Source: Vibrio coralliilyticus ATCC BAA-450
GTDB lineage: Bacteria; Pseudomonadota; Gammaproteobacteria; Enterobacterales; Vibrionaceae
Assembly (NCBI RefSeq): GCF_000176135.1
Contig: NZ_ACZN01000009.1
Span: 30,873 to 94,872 of the forward strand
Length of the DNA stretch: 64,000 nucleotides
Direction: 5' to 3'
Part shown: piece by piece, positions 1 through 10,942 of the stretch
Position numbering within the stretch: position 1 is the stretch's first letter
How the letters are laid out: every line of letters starts with the position of its first letter
The notes under the pieces: model-generated
What the model saw: the letters and a program-made list of their open reading frames with translations, nothing else
What the model was told of the DNA's origin: nothing
Databases searched by the model: none
Position numbers and translations under genes: made by a program

Positions 1-489
1 TAGGTCGTAAGCAACTAGGATTACTTCTTCATTGATATCGCTAAGTGAAACGATATTGATGCCAAGAGCATTTTTAACAAAACGTGTACCGATATCACGG
101 ATATCCGTTGCACGTTCCTTTAGGTATTCGTCGTCTAGAGATTCAAGAGCAGTCGCTTGTTCTTCGATAACCGTGTGAATCGCGTTATCGGCGTGCATCT
201 TGTCGTTTTTGATCAGTGCTAGGATTTCTTCTTCTAGCTCTTCATCTTCAAGAAGCATGATGTGACCTTCGAAGATCGCTTCTTTCTCTTCACCGAATGT
301 TTCAAGGGCTTTCTGCTTGATAGTTTCAAGCTGAGCTGCTGATTTGTTACGTGCGTCAAAAAAGCGAGCTACTTCTGCTTCAACTTGAGCATCAGCAATT
401 GAGTGAGTGTTTAGGACAATTTCATCTTCTTGAAGTAGTAGTGCTTTACCAATAGCAATACCTGGAGATGCTAGGATGCCTGAAATCAT
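1..489 (-). CDS. ptsI: PTS enzyme I (PEP-protein phosphotransferase), N-terminal part
   Basis: Open frame running off the left edge; 163 codons are present, starting at the ATG complementary to 487-489 with product [19 protein letters not shown]. This is the typical N-terminus of enzyme I, which takes phosphate from phosphoenolpyruvate and passes it to HPr. The visible portion covers the start of the swivelling/HPr-binding region; the active-site histidine domain and PEP-binding barrel lie outside or at the edge of the window. It lies 137 bp downstream of ptsH on the same strand, the usual ptsHI order. Only the fragment is visible, so integrity of the gene cannot be judged. Confidence 0.95.
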   Translation of the reverse strand, partial: MISGILASPGIAIGKALLLQEDEIVLNTHSIADAQVEAEVARFFDARNKSAAQLETIKQKALETFGEEKEAIFEGHIMLLEDEELEEEILALIKNDKMHADNAIHTVIEEQATALESLDDEYLKERATDIRDIGTRFVKNALGINIVSLSDINEEVILVAYDL

Positions 490-579
490 AGCCTTACCTT
501 AAATTGGTCAACTTTAAACGGGAGAAAATATGAGTGCGCTAACGATAATGTGTAGCTTAAATCTTGGCCTATTTCCAAC

Positions 580-609
580 AAAGCCATTTTGCTTTCACAA
601 AATGGCTTT
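580..609 (-). other. Perfect stem-loop between ptsH and ptsI
   Basis: A 12-bp perfect inverted repeat (580-591 with 598-609, 6-nt loop) sits in the ptsH-ptsI gap, and a further imperfect outer arm (CCTATTT with AAATAGG) extends it. No U-run follows on the minus strand, so it is not a standard terminator. It is more likely an mRNA processing or stability element that sets the HPr:EI ratio (inference). Confidence 0.6.
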
Positions 610-626
610 GAAAATAGGAGACCGGA

Positions 627-884
627 TTAGTGTAGTTGATCCATTAGAGCAACTAGGTGGTCAACAGCTTGTTGAGCTTGAGGGCCCTCAGCTGAGATAG
701 TAACCTGCGTACCTTTTACTAGGCCAAGAGTTTGAAGTTTGAACAGGCTTTTCGCGCTAGCGCTTTTACCGTTAGAAGTCACAGTGATGTCTGCATCAAA
801 GCCTTTTGCTTCTTTAACAAACTGTGCAGCTGGACGAGTGTGAAGACCGTTTTCTGCAGTGATTTCTACTTGCTTCTCGTACAT
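627..884 (-). CDS. ptsH: PTS phosphocarrier protein HPr
   Basis: Complete 85-residue HPr, the cytoplasmic phosphocarrier that relays phosphate from enzyme I to the sugar-specific EIIA proteins. The phosphoryl-accepting histidine is His15 in GLHTRPAA, and Ser46 lies in the conserved SAKSLFKLQ helix. Length equals that of the enterobacterial protein. It is followed by ptsI on the same strand, with an intercistronic stem-loop between them. No nearby crr is visible; it would lie beyond ptsI, outside the window. Confidence 0.97.
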   Translation of the reverse strand: MYEKQVEITAENGLHTRPAAQFVKEAKGFDADITVTSNGKSASAKSLFKLQTLGLVKGTQVTISAEGPQAQQAVDHLVALMDQLH

Positions 885-1130
885 GTTATATACCCCAATT
901 GATTTATATTTTGATAGTTTCTAAATCAGATTCAGCTTAACCCCGAATGTCGCTTTGTGCCAAATACACAATATTCATTTAGTGTCATAGTCGATACTGA
1001 TTGCAAATTTTCCAGTCATGATTCCAATCTGTGCTGGATATCATCACTGGGATAAATTCTTATTTAGCTTTTATTTTGAAGCTAAAAATAAAACTGCCCT
1101 GATATTACCAAAGGTGAGGCAGGGATCAAC
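885..1130. other. ptsH upstream region, no gene
   Basis: About 250 bp between the ptsH start and the cysK terminator. It must hold the ptsHI promoter. I see an imperfect CRP-like dyad (TTGTG, 7-nt gap, CACAA, around 955-971), but the spacing is one base short of a standard CRP site, so I do not call it. No open frame of note. Confidence 0.4.
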
Positions 1131-1157
1131 AAAAAAGCCCCATAAAGGGGCTTTTTT
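1131..1157 (-). terminator. Rho-independent terminator of cysK
   Basis: GCCCC / GGGGC stem with ATAAA loop, flanked by A6 and T6 runs, 26 bp after the cysK stop. The symmetric A/T runs would let it work in both directions. Confidence 0.85.
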
Positions 1158-1183
1158 AGACTAAAAATTGATTTGGCAACGAA

Positions 1184-2152
1184 TTACTGTTGGTTCTCTT
1201 TCTCTGTAAAGATGCCCGCAAACAGCGCTGTACTTAAGTAACGCTCACCTGAACTAGGAAGTACGGTTACGATAGTTTTTCCTTCAAATTCAGGTAGTTC
1301 TGCCAGTCTATTAGCAGCGACAACAGCCGCGCCAGAAGAGATACCTGCTAGAATACCTTCCTCTTCCATCAGTCTACGTGCCATTTCGATAGCTTCTTCA
1401 GAAGTGACTGACTCAACACGGTCCAAAAGCTCTAAATCTAAGTTACCAGGGATGAAGCCAGCGCCGATACCTTGAATTTTGTGTGGTGCAGGTTGGATTT
1501 CTTCGCCTGCAAGTGCCTGTGCAATGACAGGTGATTCTGCTGGCTCCACGGCAACAGAAACAATGTTCTTACCTTTCTCACCCTTAATGTATCGGCTTGT
1601 ACCTGTAATAGTACCGCCTGTACCCACACCAGCAACGAATACGTCAACTTCGCCATCAGTTGCTTCCCAGATCTCAGGACCTGTGGTTTTTTCGTGAATC
1701 TGAGGGTTGGCTGGGTTGTTGAATTGCTGAAGAAGTAGATATTTGTCTGGGTTAGCCGCAACAATTTCTTCTGCTTTAGCGATTGCGCCCTTCATGCCTT
1801 TTGCTGCTTCTGTCAGCTCAAGGTTTGCACCTAGCGCTTTTAGCAGTTTACGGCGTTCTAGGCTCATAGACTCGGGCATCGTTAATGTAAGTTTGTAACC
1901 ACGAGCAGCTGCAACGAATGCAAGAGCAATACCTGTATTACCACTGGTTGGTTCAACAAGCTCTACGCCTGGTTTCAACGTACCAGCTTTTTCAGCTTCC
2001 CAAATCATGTTGGCACCGATACGGCATTTAACACTGAAGCTTGGGTTACGAGCTTCAATTTTCGCCAATACTTTACCTTTACTGACCTTGTTCAGGCGTA
2101 CCAGTGGTGTGTTGCCGATGGTAAGAGAGTTATCTTCGTAGATTTTGCTCAT
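1184..2152 (-). CDS. cysK: Cysteine synthase A (O-acetylserine sulfhydrylase)
   Basis: A 322-residue PLP enzyme that makes L-cysteine from O-acetylserine and sulfide. The start is placed at [10 protein letters not shown], which matches the family N-terminus, rather than at an in-frame Met five codons upstream (2167). The PLP lysine is Lys42 in [11 protein letters not shown]; the substrate loop TSGNTG and the PLP-phosphate glycine loop GTGGT are present, and the C-terminal [10 protein letters not shown] block is intact. The next gene upstream on the same strand is cysZ, a sulfate importer, so import and end-product synthesis sit together. Separated from cysZ by about 200 bp, probably with its own promoter. 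Confidence 0.96.
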   Translation of the reverse strand: MSKIYEDNSLTIGNTPLVRLNKVSKGKVLAKIEARNPSFSVKCRIGANMIWEAEKAGTLKPGVELVEPTSGNTGIALAFVAAARGYKLTLTMPESMSLERRKLLKALGANLELTEAAKGMKGAIAKAEEIVAANPDKYLLLQQFNNPANPQIHEKTTGPEIWEATDGEVDVFVAGVGTGGTITGTSRYIKGEKGKNIVSVAVEPAESPVIAQALAGEEIQPAPHKIQGIGAGFIPGNLDLELLDRVESVTSEEAIEMARRLMEEEGILAGISSGAAVVAANRLAELPEFEGKTIVTVLPSSGERYLSTALFAGIFTEKENQQ

Positions 2153-2313
2153 GTCGTGATCCTTCATCTGTTAAAAGCTAATTTGTCTCTGAAAAAACGA
2201 GAGCGATTAGCTGGTAATATGTGTGCTCATTATAGAGTTCGTGGATAGAAGAGTAGGCTAGCTAAAAATTCTAGAGAAGGATTAAAAAGTTATAACTTAT
2301 TAGAATGGGATGA

Positions 2314-2341
2314 AGTGCATGTTATTCATCTAACATGCACT
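2314..2341. repeat. Inverted repeat after cysZ
   Basis: GTGCATGTTA and TAACATGCAC arms form a hairpin just after the cysZ stop. No U-run follows on the minus strand, so it is either a weak terminator or an operator upstream of cysK. Confidence 0.4.
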
Positions 2342-2350
2342 ATTTGTTAC

Positions 2351-3088
2351 TCAACGTTTGAACTCAGCAACCCAAATGGCTGTCGCACCACAGACTGCAA
2401 CGGGCATCACGATAAGGTTTAAGATCGGGATGGTAGTAAAGATGGCCACCAACGCTCCAAAGCTGTAAGCCTTGCCTTGTTTTTGTTTCAAACTGTTACG
2501 CATTTCGTTAAATGGCACTTTGTGATTGTCAAAAGGGTAATCGCAATACTGAACGGCCAGCATCCAAGCGGTGAACCCAAACCAAAGAATTGGCCCAAGC
2601 GTCTGACCCAAAGCGGGAATCAAAAGCAAAATGAACAGGCCGATAGCTTTTGGCAAAACATAAAGTAGCTTTTTCCATTCGCGAGCAAGAATACGAGGAG
2701 TGTCTTTGACTACGGCTAACATCCCATCGTCGTTAACGGCTTTACCTGTCAGATGCTCTTCTACTTTTTCGGCCAATAGACCGTTAAATGGTGCGGCAAC
2801 GAAATTAGCCAGCGTACTAAAGAAGTAGGAGAAGGTGGCAAGTATGGTCAGGACCAGCAAAGGCCACAATATGTAACTTAACCAGGAAAGAAATCCGGGT
2901 AGTTGCCCCATTAACTGCTCTATCCAAACATCTAAGTGTGAAAACAGATAAAACAGCGCACCACCCACAAGCAAGACATTTGCTAATAAAGGAAGCAGAA
3001 CAAATTGACGGATACCGGGCTTGACTGCGAGTTCAAGTCCGTAGAAGAAGTAACCAAAACCGGATCGTTGTTGTATGTTTGAATTCAT
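2351..3088 (-). CDS. cysZ: Sulfate transporter CysZ
   Basis: A 245-residue inner-membrane protein of the CysZ family (usual length about 250), which brings sulfate into the cell for assimilation. Several hydrophobic segments are visible (roughly residues 25-50, 65-95, 150-180 and 210-235), and the characteristic N-terminal GFGYFFYGLEL and internal PLLVLTILATF stretches are present. Oriented with cysK and divergent from zipA, as in many gamma-proteobacteria. Confidence 0.93.
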   Translation of the reverse strand: MNSNIQQRSGFGYFFYGLELAVKPGIRQFVLLPLLANVLLVGGALFYLFSHLDVWIEQLMGQLPGFLSWLSYILWPLLVLTILATFSYFFSTLANFVAAPFNGLLAEKVEEHLTGKAVNDDGMLAVVKDTPRILAREWKKLLYVLPKAIGLFILLLIPALGQTLGPILWFGFTAWMLAVQYCDYPFDNHKVPFNEMRNSLKQKQGKAYSFGALVAIFTTIPILNLIVMPVAVCGATAIWVAEFKR

Positions 3089-3296
3089 AAGCCCTGACTG
3101 TTGGTGGTGTAAAATCGAACGCTTTTTATCTTAACAAGAAAAAAGCGTGTTCAAAATCACAACATTGCGTGAACTTCTCACATTAAGTTGTTCTAAAACA
3201 GGGGAGAGTTTTGGTAGAGTTACTTATAGAAAGGTTTAACCAAATTCGATAAGTTGGTTTACGGACTAGGTATATCGAGTAATTTGAGAGCGAAAA

Positions 3297-4223
3297 ATGC
3301 AGGAATTGCGATTTGTACTCATAATTGTCGGAGCTTTAGCAATAGCAGCGCTATTGTTCCACGGTTTATGGACAAGCAAAAAAGAAGGAAAGGCCAAGTT
3401 TGGCAGTAAGCCTCTTCGTAAATTGGATGCCGATAAAGAGGATGATCCTGAGGCGATGCCAGAACGTGCATTTGCACCTGAAGACGATTTTGAAATCATT
3501 CGTAAAGAGCGCAAAGAACCCGATTTCGCTGAAGAGAAACTCACAGCCGATCCATTGATCGATGGTTATGTTGAGCCAGACGTTGCTCTTGAGCCTCAAT
3601 CTCAGCCTGAGTTGCCTTCTGAGAAAGTTGAGCAAAAGGTAATCGAAGAGCCTGATCTAGACGTGCCATCAATTTCTACCAAAGCGCTGGATGAGATTGA
3701 AGCGAGCGTGGAAACAGTTGTAGCCTCAGAGCCAGAAGACACAGAACCTTTGCCGGGAATCAACGAGCCAGTTGAGCCTGAAGCCACCGTTGCTGAGCCG
3801 GAAATGCAAGTGATTGTGCTTAACGTCCATTGTGCTGGAAGCGAGCCGTTTGTTGGAACTAAGTTGTTTGATAGCATGCAGCAAAATGGCCTGCTTTATG
3901 GAGAAATGGACATATTCCATCGTCATTCAGATCTATCCGGAACAGGCAAGGTGCTGTTTAGCGTTGCTAATATGATGCAACCTGGTACGCTTGAGCATGC
4001 AGACCCAGCAGAGTTTACAACCAAAGGTATTTCATTCTTTATGACGCTACCTTGTTATGGTGACCCAGAGCAGAACTTTAAGTTGATGCTAAAAACAGCT
4101 CAGCAGATTGCAGATGATTTAGGCGCAAACGTACTCGATGACGCTCGTAACTTAATGACGCCAAATCGTCTGGATGCTTACCGAGCGCAAATTCAGAGTT
4201 TTAAAACAGCAGAATCTGCGTAA
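3297..4223 (+). CDS. zipA: Cell division protein ZipA
   Basis: A 308-residue essential divisome protein that tethers FtsZ to the inner membrane. It has an N-terminal membrane anchor (residues about 4-22) with a very short periplasmic head, a basic patch, a long acidic Pro/Glu/Val-rich linker (about 45-170), and the C-terminal FtsZ-binding domain (about 175-300). Divergent from cysZ and followed by ligA, the conserved gammaproteobacterial order. A terminator separates it from ligA. Confidence 0.94.
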   Translation: MQELRFVLIIVGALAIAALLFHGLWTSKKEGKAKFGSKPLRKLDADKEDDPEAMPERAFAPEDDFEIIRKERKEPDFAEEKLTADPLIDGYVEPDVALEPQSQPELPSEKVEQKVIEEPDLDVPSISTKALDEIEASVETVVASEPEDTEPLPGINEPVEPEATVAEPEMQVIVLNVHCAGSEPFVGTKLFDSMQQNGLLYGEMDIFHRHSDLSGTGKVLFSVANMMQPGTLEHADPAEFTTKGISFFMTLPCYGDPEQNFKLMLKTAQQIADDLGANVLDDARNLMTPNRLDAYRAQIQSFKTAESA

Positions 4224-4243
4224 GCTACCCATAATTCATTCAA

Positions 4244-4272
4244 GGCTCCGAATCCGGAGCCTTTCTTTTTTG
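4244..4272 (+). terminator. Terminator of zipA
   Basis: GGCTCCG / CGGAGCC stem followed by TTTCTTTTTT, 20 bp after the zipA stop. Confidence 0.85.
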
Positions 4273-4343
4273 AACAAAGTATAGTTGCGAACCAGACAAA
4301 GCCTGTTCATACTCCTGCAAATTATATCCCGACATCGATATGA

Positions 4344-6389
<2,046 letters not shown>

Positions 6390-6412
6390 ATCTAGTTACA
6401 ATAGTAGAAAGG

Positions 6413-6438
6413 CCACCCATATGGGTGGTTTTTTTTTG
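6413..6438 (+). terminator. Terminator of ligA
   Basis: CCACCCAT / ATGGGTGG stem followed by an uninterrupted T-run of nine or more. Confidence 0.9.
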
Positions 6439-6885
6439 TGGTAAAAATACTGATGTTTTTAACGGTTGTAGAGGCCAAAATTAATGCAGTGATCAAGATC
6501 TTATAACTGAGAAAGTTCCCTTTTTCATTATTTTTATGCGAGTCACTTCAAAGTTAATTTATCTGTTTTTATGTTTAAGTTTTTGATTTCTAATGATTAT
6601 TTTGTTTTTATCTTAATTGTTATTAGGGTAGGTGGATCTTGATCACTATGTTTAGAAAAATTTGTAGCTGGTCATATTTTTTTATTTAGAAATTAAGTTC
6701 TGATTGATGTTTTTTGTCGCGAAGTTAGTCTTAAAGCCATGGATACACCGGGTGTATGCAGAATTAGAAAGTGAGGAATTAATGATTAATCTTTTGCTTT
6801 CGTCATAGGAAATGATTCTCCCTTCGGCGGCCAACTTAAGGTGAGAACAACAAAAACAGCTATATCCATTTTTAGGAGTTTTTCC
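6439..6885 (+). promoter_or_regulatory. Long AT-rich porin upstream region with paired inverted 13-mers
   Basis: About 450 bp without a gene. It contains AGTGATCAAGATC at 6488-6500 and its exact reverse complement at 6635-6647, 134 bp apart, suggesting two operator copies in opposite orientation. A Shine-Dalgarno TAGGAGT lies at 6872-6878 before the porin ATG. Identity of the regulator is unknown. Confidence 0.5.
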
Positions 6886-7941
6886 ATGGAAAAAATGTTC
6901 AAACGCACTCTTCTTGGTGCAGCAGTGGCGATGGTTTCTACAGGTGCATTAGCAGCTGAATCATCTCAGGTTGGTATTATCTCTGACTTCAATGTCCAAG
7001 CTTACGGTGTGGCAGCGATCTCGATCGTAAACTACGACTCTGAAGAGACGAAAGCAGGTGTTACTAAAGATACTGGTACCGGCTATGACTACGAAAACGA
7101 ATCACGTATTGGTTTCCGTGCTAGCAAAGATATGTACGAGAACGTAAATGTTTTCATGCAGATTGAATCTGGCTACGTTGGTGAAAATGGCGATGGCGCA
7201 TCACTGGGTAACCGTGATACTTTCCTTGGCCTAAAAGGCGATTGGGGTAAAGTGCGCTTTGGTCGTATGCTGACACCTATGTATGAAGTAATTGACTGGC
7301 CTTACGCGAACCCTGGTTTAGGTGCTGTATGGGACTGGGGCGGTGATGTTAAATACAACCGTGACCGTCATGGTGATATGGCTCGCTACGATTCGGTTGA
7401 TTACAACGGTTTCACTTTCAATCTGGCAACTGGTCGTGGTGATGCAAGCGTAAAAGACAACTACTTCTACGGTGCAGCCGCGCACTATCGTCTGAATGAC
7501 AGCCTAACTTTCCATGCTGCGCTGGAAACTGAAACGGATCGTCAAACTGATGCAGATGCTGGTACTCTGGCTGATACGTTTGGTTACCTAGTCGGCTTTG
7601 AAGCGTCTCTTCCTGCAGGCTTTGGTATTTCTGGAGCATATAAAGCTGGTGAGTCTGATGAGCAAGGTGGTGCAAAATCGGAACAGGCTTCATACTCTGT
7701 TATCGGTCAATACTGGACTGGACCATGGGGCTTCAAGCTAGGTTACGCAGCCAATATGGATTCAGAAACTGCAGGTGTTAAAACAAACAACGAAGATAGT
7801 GTTGTATCTGGTCAGTTAATGTATGTTCACAATGGTTTCGTACCATACGTGCGTATTGCACAGCGTGATATCCTTTCTTCAGATGGTTTAACAAACACAG
7901 AAACATTTGTTGTTCGTGTTGGTCTAGAGTACGGTTTCTAA
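6886..7941 (+). CDS. Outer-membrane porin (gram-negative porin family), candidate chitoporin
   Basis: A 351-residue protein with a signal peptide (MEKMFKRTLLGAAVAMVS, cleavage after ALA) and a general-porin pattern: alternating beta strands, the FGRMLTPMYEVIDWP loop-3 segment and a C-terminal GLEYGF ending in Phe, typical of barrels inserted by BamA. An upstream in-frame GTG at 6841 exists, but the ATG at 6886 has a good ribosome site. In V. cholerae the gene after ligA is, as I recall, the porin annotated as chitoporin (VC0972), so this may import chito-oligosaccharides; that is synteny-based inference. It is paralogous to the porin at 29969 and, like it, is followed by a gene with a DUF2057-type C-terminus. 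Confidence 0.85.
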   Translation: MEKMFKRTLLGAAVAMVSTGALAAESSQVGIISDFNVQAYGVAAISIVNYDSEETKAGVTKDTGTGYDYENESRIGFRASKDMYENVNVFMQIESGYVGENGDGASLGNRDTFLGLKGDWGKVRFGRMLTPMYEVIDWPYANPGLGAVWDWGGDVKYNRDRHGDMARYDSVDYNGFTFNLATGRGDASVKDNYFYGAAAHYRLNDSLTFHAALETETDRQTDADAGTLADTFGYLVGFEASLPAGFGISGAYKAGESDEQGGAKSEQASYSVIGQYWTGPWGFKLGYAANMDSETAGVKTNNEDSVVSGQLMYVHNGFVPYVRIAQRDILSSDGLTNTETFVVRVGLEYGF

Positions 7942-7970
7942 GAGTTTTCCAATTTGTTCTTAATAAAATG

Positions 7971-7999
7971 CGCTGGCCCTTGTTGGCCAGCGTTTGTTG
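7971..7999 (+). terminator. Hairpin after porin, weak terminator
   Basis: CGCTGGCC / GGCCAGCG stem followed by TTTGTTGT. The broken T-run may allow partial read-through into the lipoprotein gene. Confidence 0.65.
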
Positions 8000-8073
8000 T
8001 ATTGAGAGGTAGAGCCTGAAGATAAAGGGTAATTCGAATAGTATATAACGGAGTAATTTCCAGGGTGGTTTAT

Positions 8074-8874
8074 ATGAAGAAAATTATTTTAGCGTCACTT
8101 CCTTTATTGATGGTAGGTTGTACCACACTAGATTCAACGAGCGATTTTACTGATGTTGTAAAACGAGTTGAATCTAAACAGAACTATCAAATTATTGTTG
8201 GTAAATCACTAACGCCGAATGCACTTGAAGTGAATGGTAGTCAGTTGGTGAAGTCATCACTAGAGTTGAATTATGTAACTCCAACACAGAAAAAAAATGT
8301 ACCAGATTCCTTTATTAAAATGGAATTGCAGTACTTTAAAAACTATAACGAATTTAAAACAGTAAAGGTTGAAGGTAGCAATAAAGAGGTTGCTCTAAAG
8401 CCTTACGCTGCATCAGCGGAAACCTGTAGTGATGTATGTACTCAAACTCAGTATGTCAGATTTCCAGTGTCTAGCCAGCTTCTCGCACAGCAGCCGTATC
8501 AAGATCTTAAATTTGATGTAACCGCTTCAAATGCTAATAACATTACTTTCTCTATCCCTTCAGGTTACATTGAAGCGATTGTGAACAGTGCCAATTCTAA
8601 TGTAGATCCGGCTGTGGTAGCTGCTCCTGTTGCTGCCGCGACTCCTGTAGCTCACAGCTCGTCTTCAAAAGCGATAGAGATGACACAATATTGGTTTGAG
8701 CAAACGCCAAAAGAACAACGTGATGATCTATTGAGCTGGGCGGTTGAAAATCGCAACTCAACCAAACTGACGCTTACAACTGATTCCAAGCAACAAGAAA
8801 TGTTTGGTTACTGGTATGGAAAAGCAACGAAAGAAGAAAGAAAAGCAGTCATTAAACAACTGCTAGAATTATAA
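8074..8874 (+). CDS. Lipoprotein with DUF2057-like C-terminal repeats
   Basis: A 266-residue predicted lipoprotein: start at MKKIILASL (ribosome site AGGGTGG just upstream), lipobox LMVGC with the lipidated Cys at residue 16. Residues about 20-180 are a beta-rich region I do not recognise, with two close cysteines (CSDVC). After an Ala/Pro/Val hinge, two related segments (YWFEQTPKEQRDDLLSWAV and a diverged copy at the very end) match the short YWF...R...WA tail seen in the DUF2057/YccT family and in the protein at 31178. Its place behind the porin suggests an outer-membrane accessory role. Function unknown. Confidence 0.75.
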   Translation: MKKIILASLPLLMVGCTTLDSTSDFTDVVKRVESKQNYQIIVGKSLTPNALEVNGSQLVKSSLELNYVTPTQKKNVPDSFIKMELQYFKNYNEFKTVKVEGSNKEVALKPYAASAETCSDVCTQTQYVRFPVSSQLLAQQPYQDLKFDVTASNANNITFSIPSGYIEAIVNSANSNVDPAVVAAPVAAATPVAHSSSSKAIEMTQYWFEQTPKEQRDDLLSWAVENRNSTKLTLTTDSKQQEMFGYWYGKATKEERKAVIKQLLEL

Positions 8875-8880
8875 AAAGAG

Positions 8881-8905
8881 AAGGAGCCGAAAAGGCTCCT
8901 TTTTT
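8881..8905 (+). terminator. Terminator after lipoprotein gene
   Basis: AAGGAGCC / GGCTCCTT stem with a T6 tail, immediately after the stop and before a convergent small gene. Confidence 0.85.
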
Positions 8906-9081
8906 CATCTCATTACCGTACCATCGCTATTTTCACATATAACTATTGGCATACGTTCAACTACCCCTGAGCTTAATTCACATTTCACTATTGGGCCCGA
9001 AGCAGTGCTTCCTACGGGTGATTGTGCTGCTACCGAAAAACTAAAAATAAGACTACATGCTAACGCAACGAAATATTTCAT
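8905..9081 (-). CDS. Small secreted protein, hypothetical (58 aa)
   Basis: A short frame starting at ATG 9081 with a GAGG ribosome site 8 bp upstream. Product: MKYFVALACSLIFSFSVAAQ, a convincing signal peptide with AXA-type cleavage, followed by about 38 residues containing two cysteines that could pair (IVKCELSS and IVICENSD). No family recognised. The good signal peptide and ribosome site argue that it is real. The surroundings are AT-rich and otherwise empty. Confidence 0.5.
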   Translation of the reverse strand: MKYFVALACSLIFSFSVAAQSPVGSTASGPIVKCELSSGVVERMPIVICENSDGTVMR

Positions 9082-9377
9082 AATAAACACCTCACTAAAG
9101 ATCCCATTAAAGAGATATTTATCAGTATGTCGCTTAACGATAAAAGATCAAAAAAAAGTTTAGTTATTTAAAATTTTCTTTAATAAATAACTCTTACTTT
9201 TTGTGAGAAACTAATTAATAACTAAATGATATGGTTAGAATGTTATTTTGTTTGAAATGAGAAGATTGATTTTGATTAATGCTATTTGTCGGTATAAATA
9301 GCAACTTAATTCAAGACAATAATGCGTTAAGTATTTGAATACTATCACTTGTTACTTCAAGGGAAGTGTTTCTAGAA
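9082..9377. other. AT-rich gap, nothing recognised
   Basis: About 300 bp of very AT-rich DNA upstream of the small secreted gene. It would hold that gene's promoter; no further gene or clear motif seen. Confidence 0.4.
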
Positions 9378-9408
9378 GAAAAAAGGCTCTTTGTTAAGCA
9401 AAGAGCCT
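9378..9408 (-). terminator. Terminator of the qmcA-nfeD operon
   Basis: GGCTCTTTG / CAAAGAGCC stem (9385-9408); on the minus strand the stem is followed by a U-rich run (complement of 9378-9384). Confidence 0.85.
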
Positions 9409-9418
9409 GAGATAGAGA

Positions 9419-9877
9419 TTATTTTTTTTCTTCTATAGTGAGAATAATACCGTTCACTTGAGTTATTTCTACGAGTGTACCTGCGGGTATCGCGTGTTCA
9501 GTTTGCGCTGACCAAGTGGTATCCCCCACTTTTATGCGATGCTTTCCTGGCGCTAGGTTTTCTTCAACCAGAACTGTCTGGCCAATGAGTTGTTTCTGCT
9601 TCTGGTTTAAGTCTCGGTTTAGGTCGTCGGAGGAGTCCTTCTTAAATTGTCGTCTCCACCATAGCCAGGTTGTCATGAGTGAAAATACACTAAAAGCAAT
9701 CCACTGCAGTTGCCAGCTCATCGGAAGTAAAGTAAGTAGTAGGCCTACGATTAAAGCCGACAAACCCAGCCAAAGAAAGTAACCAGCAGTACCAAGCAGT
9801 TCCACAGCCAGTAAAGCTAGCCCGAAGGCAAGCCAGTGCCAATAATTGAGAGAATCTAGTAGTTCGAACAAGAGCAC
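9419..9877 (-). CDS. NfeD-like membrane protein
   Basis: A 152-residue NfeD family protein (E. coli YbbJ type): two to three N-terminal membrane spans (about residues 12-30, 32-50, 55-75), a basic stretch, then a small OB-fold domain (about 95-150). It is the second gene of an operon with the SPFH protein upstream: only two bases separate the stop of that gene from this start. NfeD proteins partner with stomatin/SPFH proteins in membrane quality control. The name YbbJ is by family only. Confidence 0.88.
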   Translation of the reverse strand: MLLFELLDSLNYWHWLAFGLALLAVELLGTAGYFLWLGLSALIVGLLLTLLPMSWQLQWIAFSVFSLMTTWLWWRRQFKKDSSDDLNRDLNQKQKQLIGQTVLVEENLAPGKHRIKVGDTTWSAQTEHAIPAGTLVEITQVNGIILTIEEKK

Positions 9878-9879
9878 CT

Positions 9880-10803
9880 CTATTTATTCTGATCGGATTT
9901 ATGCTTGAACATTTCTGCGATACCAGCCACGGAACCCATCAGTCCTGATGCCTCAAGTGGTAGCATGATAATCTTGCCATTTTCGGCTTGGCCAATCGCT
10001 CGTAATGCGTCCGTATAGCCTTGGGCAATGAAGTAATTCACAGCTTGCATGTCACCTTGGGCAATTGCTTCCGATACCATAGTTGTTGCTCTCGCTTCGG
10101 CTTCAGCTGCTCGTTCACGAGCTTCTGCTTGAAGTATCGCGGCTTGCTTATCACCTTCCGCTTTCAAAATTTCAGATTGCTTCTGACCTTCTGCTCTTAA
10201 GATTTCTGCCTGACGGATACCTTCAGCTTCTAAGATCTCAGCACGCTTGTTACGTTCTGCTTTCATTTGAGCATTCATGGCAGCGGTTAGATCCGTTGGT
10301 GGTTGCACATCTTTGATTTCAATACGTGTTACTTTCACACCCCAAGGGTTGGTTGCTTCATCGACAATAGACAGCAACTTGCTGTTGATCATATCACGTT
10401 GACTCAGCATCTCATCAAGCTCCATAGAGCCTAAGACGGTACGGATATTAGTCAGTGTCAGGTTGCGAATGGCGTGCTCTAGGTCGTTAACTTCGTACGC
10501 GGCTTTGGCTGCATCGACGACTTGAACAAAACAGACGGCATCAATAGTGACGTTAGCATTGTCTTTAGAAATGACTTCCTGAGCGGGGATGTCTAACACG
10601 CGCTCCATCATATTGATTTTATGACCTATACCGTCAATAAAAGGAATGATGATGTTCAAACCTGGTTTCAGAGTCAGGGTGTAGCGGCCAAAACGTTCGA
10701 CGGTCCAGTGGTTACCCTGAGGTACAGTCTTGACCCCTGCCATGATGAACGCGATAGCGACAATGAGAAAAATGCCGATGGTAATGAGAGAGTCGATAGC
10801 CAT
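9880..10803 (-). CDS. qmcA: SPFH/stomatin-like membrane protein QmcA
   Basis: A 307-residue stomatin/prohibitin family protein. The start is taken at [10 protein letters not shown] (10803), not the in-frame Met 19 codons upstream. It has one N-terminal membrane segment (about 5-25), the SPFH domain (about 25-200), and a long Ala/Glu/Gln-rich coiled-coil helix with repeated ILKAEG/ILRAEG units (about 200-260). These proteins assemble into large inner-membrane cages, often with proteases. It is co-transcribed with nfeD. Confidence 0.92.
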   Translation of the reverse strand: MAIDSLITIGIFLIVAIAFIMAGVKTVPQGNHWTVERFGRYTLTLKPGLNIIIPFIDGIGHKINMMERVLDIPAQEVISKDNANVTIDAVCFVQVVDAAKAAYEVNDLEHAIRNLTLTNIRTVLGSMELDEMLSQRDMINSKLLSIVDEATNPWGVKVTRIEIKDVQPPTDLTAAMNAQMKAERNKRAEILEAEGIRQAEILRAEGQKQSEILKAEGDKQAAILQAEARERAAEAEARATTMVSEAIAQGDMQAVNYFIAQGYTDALRAIGQAENGKIIMLPLEASGLMGSVAGIAEMFKHKSDQNK

Positions 10804-10900
10804 ATCTGAGTCCTTGTATAAGTTATTATGTCGATTGTTGCTTAATTCATGTGGCAGCACAATGACATAAATGAGAACCAGTGCTAAATTCGCGCAAAAT

Positions 10901-10923
10901 TAAAGCCGGACATGCCGGCTTTA
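10901..10923 (-). terminator. Terminator of cnoX
   Basis: TAAAGCCGG / CCGGCTTTA stem; minus-strand tail is ATTTTG. Located 20 bp after the cnoX stop. Confidence 0.75.
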
Positions 10924-10942
10924 AAGGTGATTTGAGGGAAGG

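Noticed and set aside
955..971. CRP-like dyad TTGTG-N7-CACAA upstream of ptsH
   Set aside because: Spacing is one base short of the CRP consensus and flanking bases are poor.
3366..3926. Overlapping minus-strand frames in zipA
   Set aside because: They arise from the biased Pro/Glu/Val codons of the ZipA linker on the other strand.
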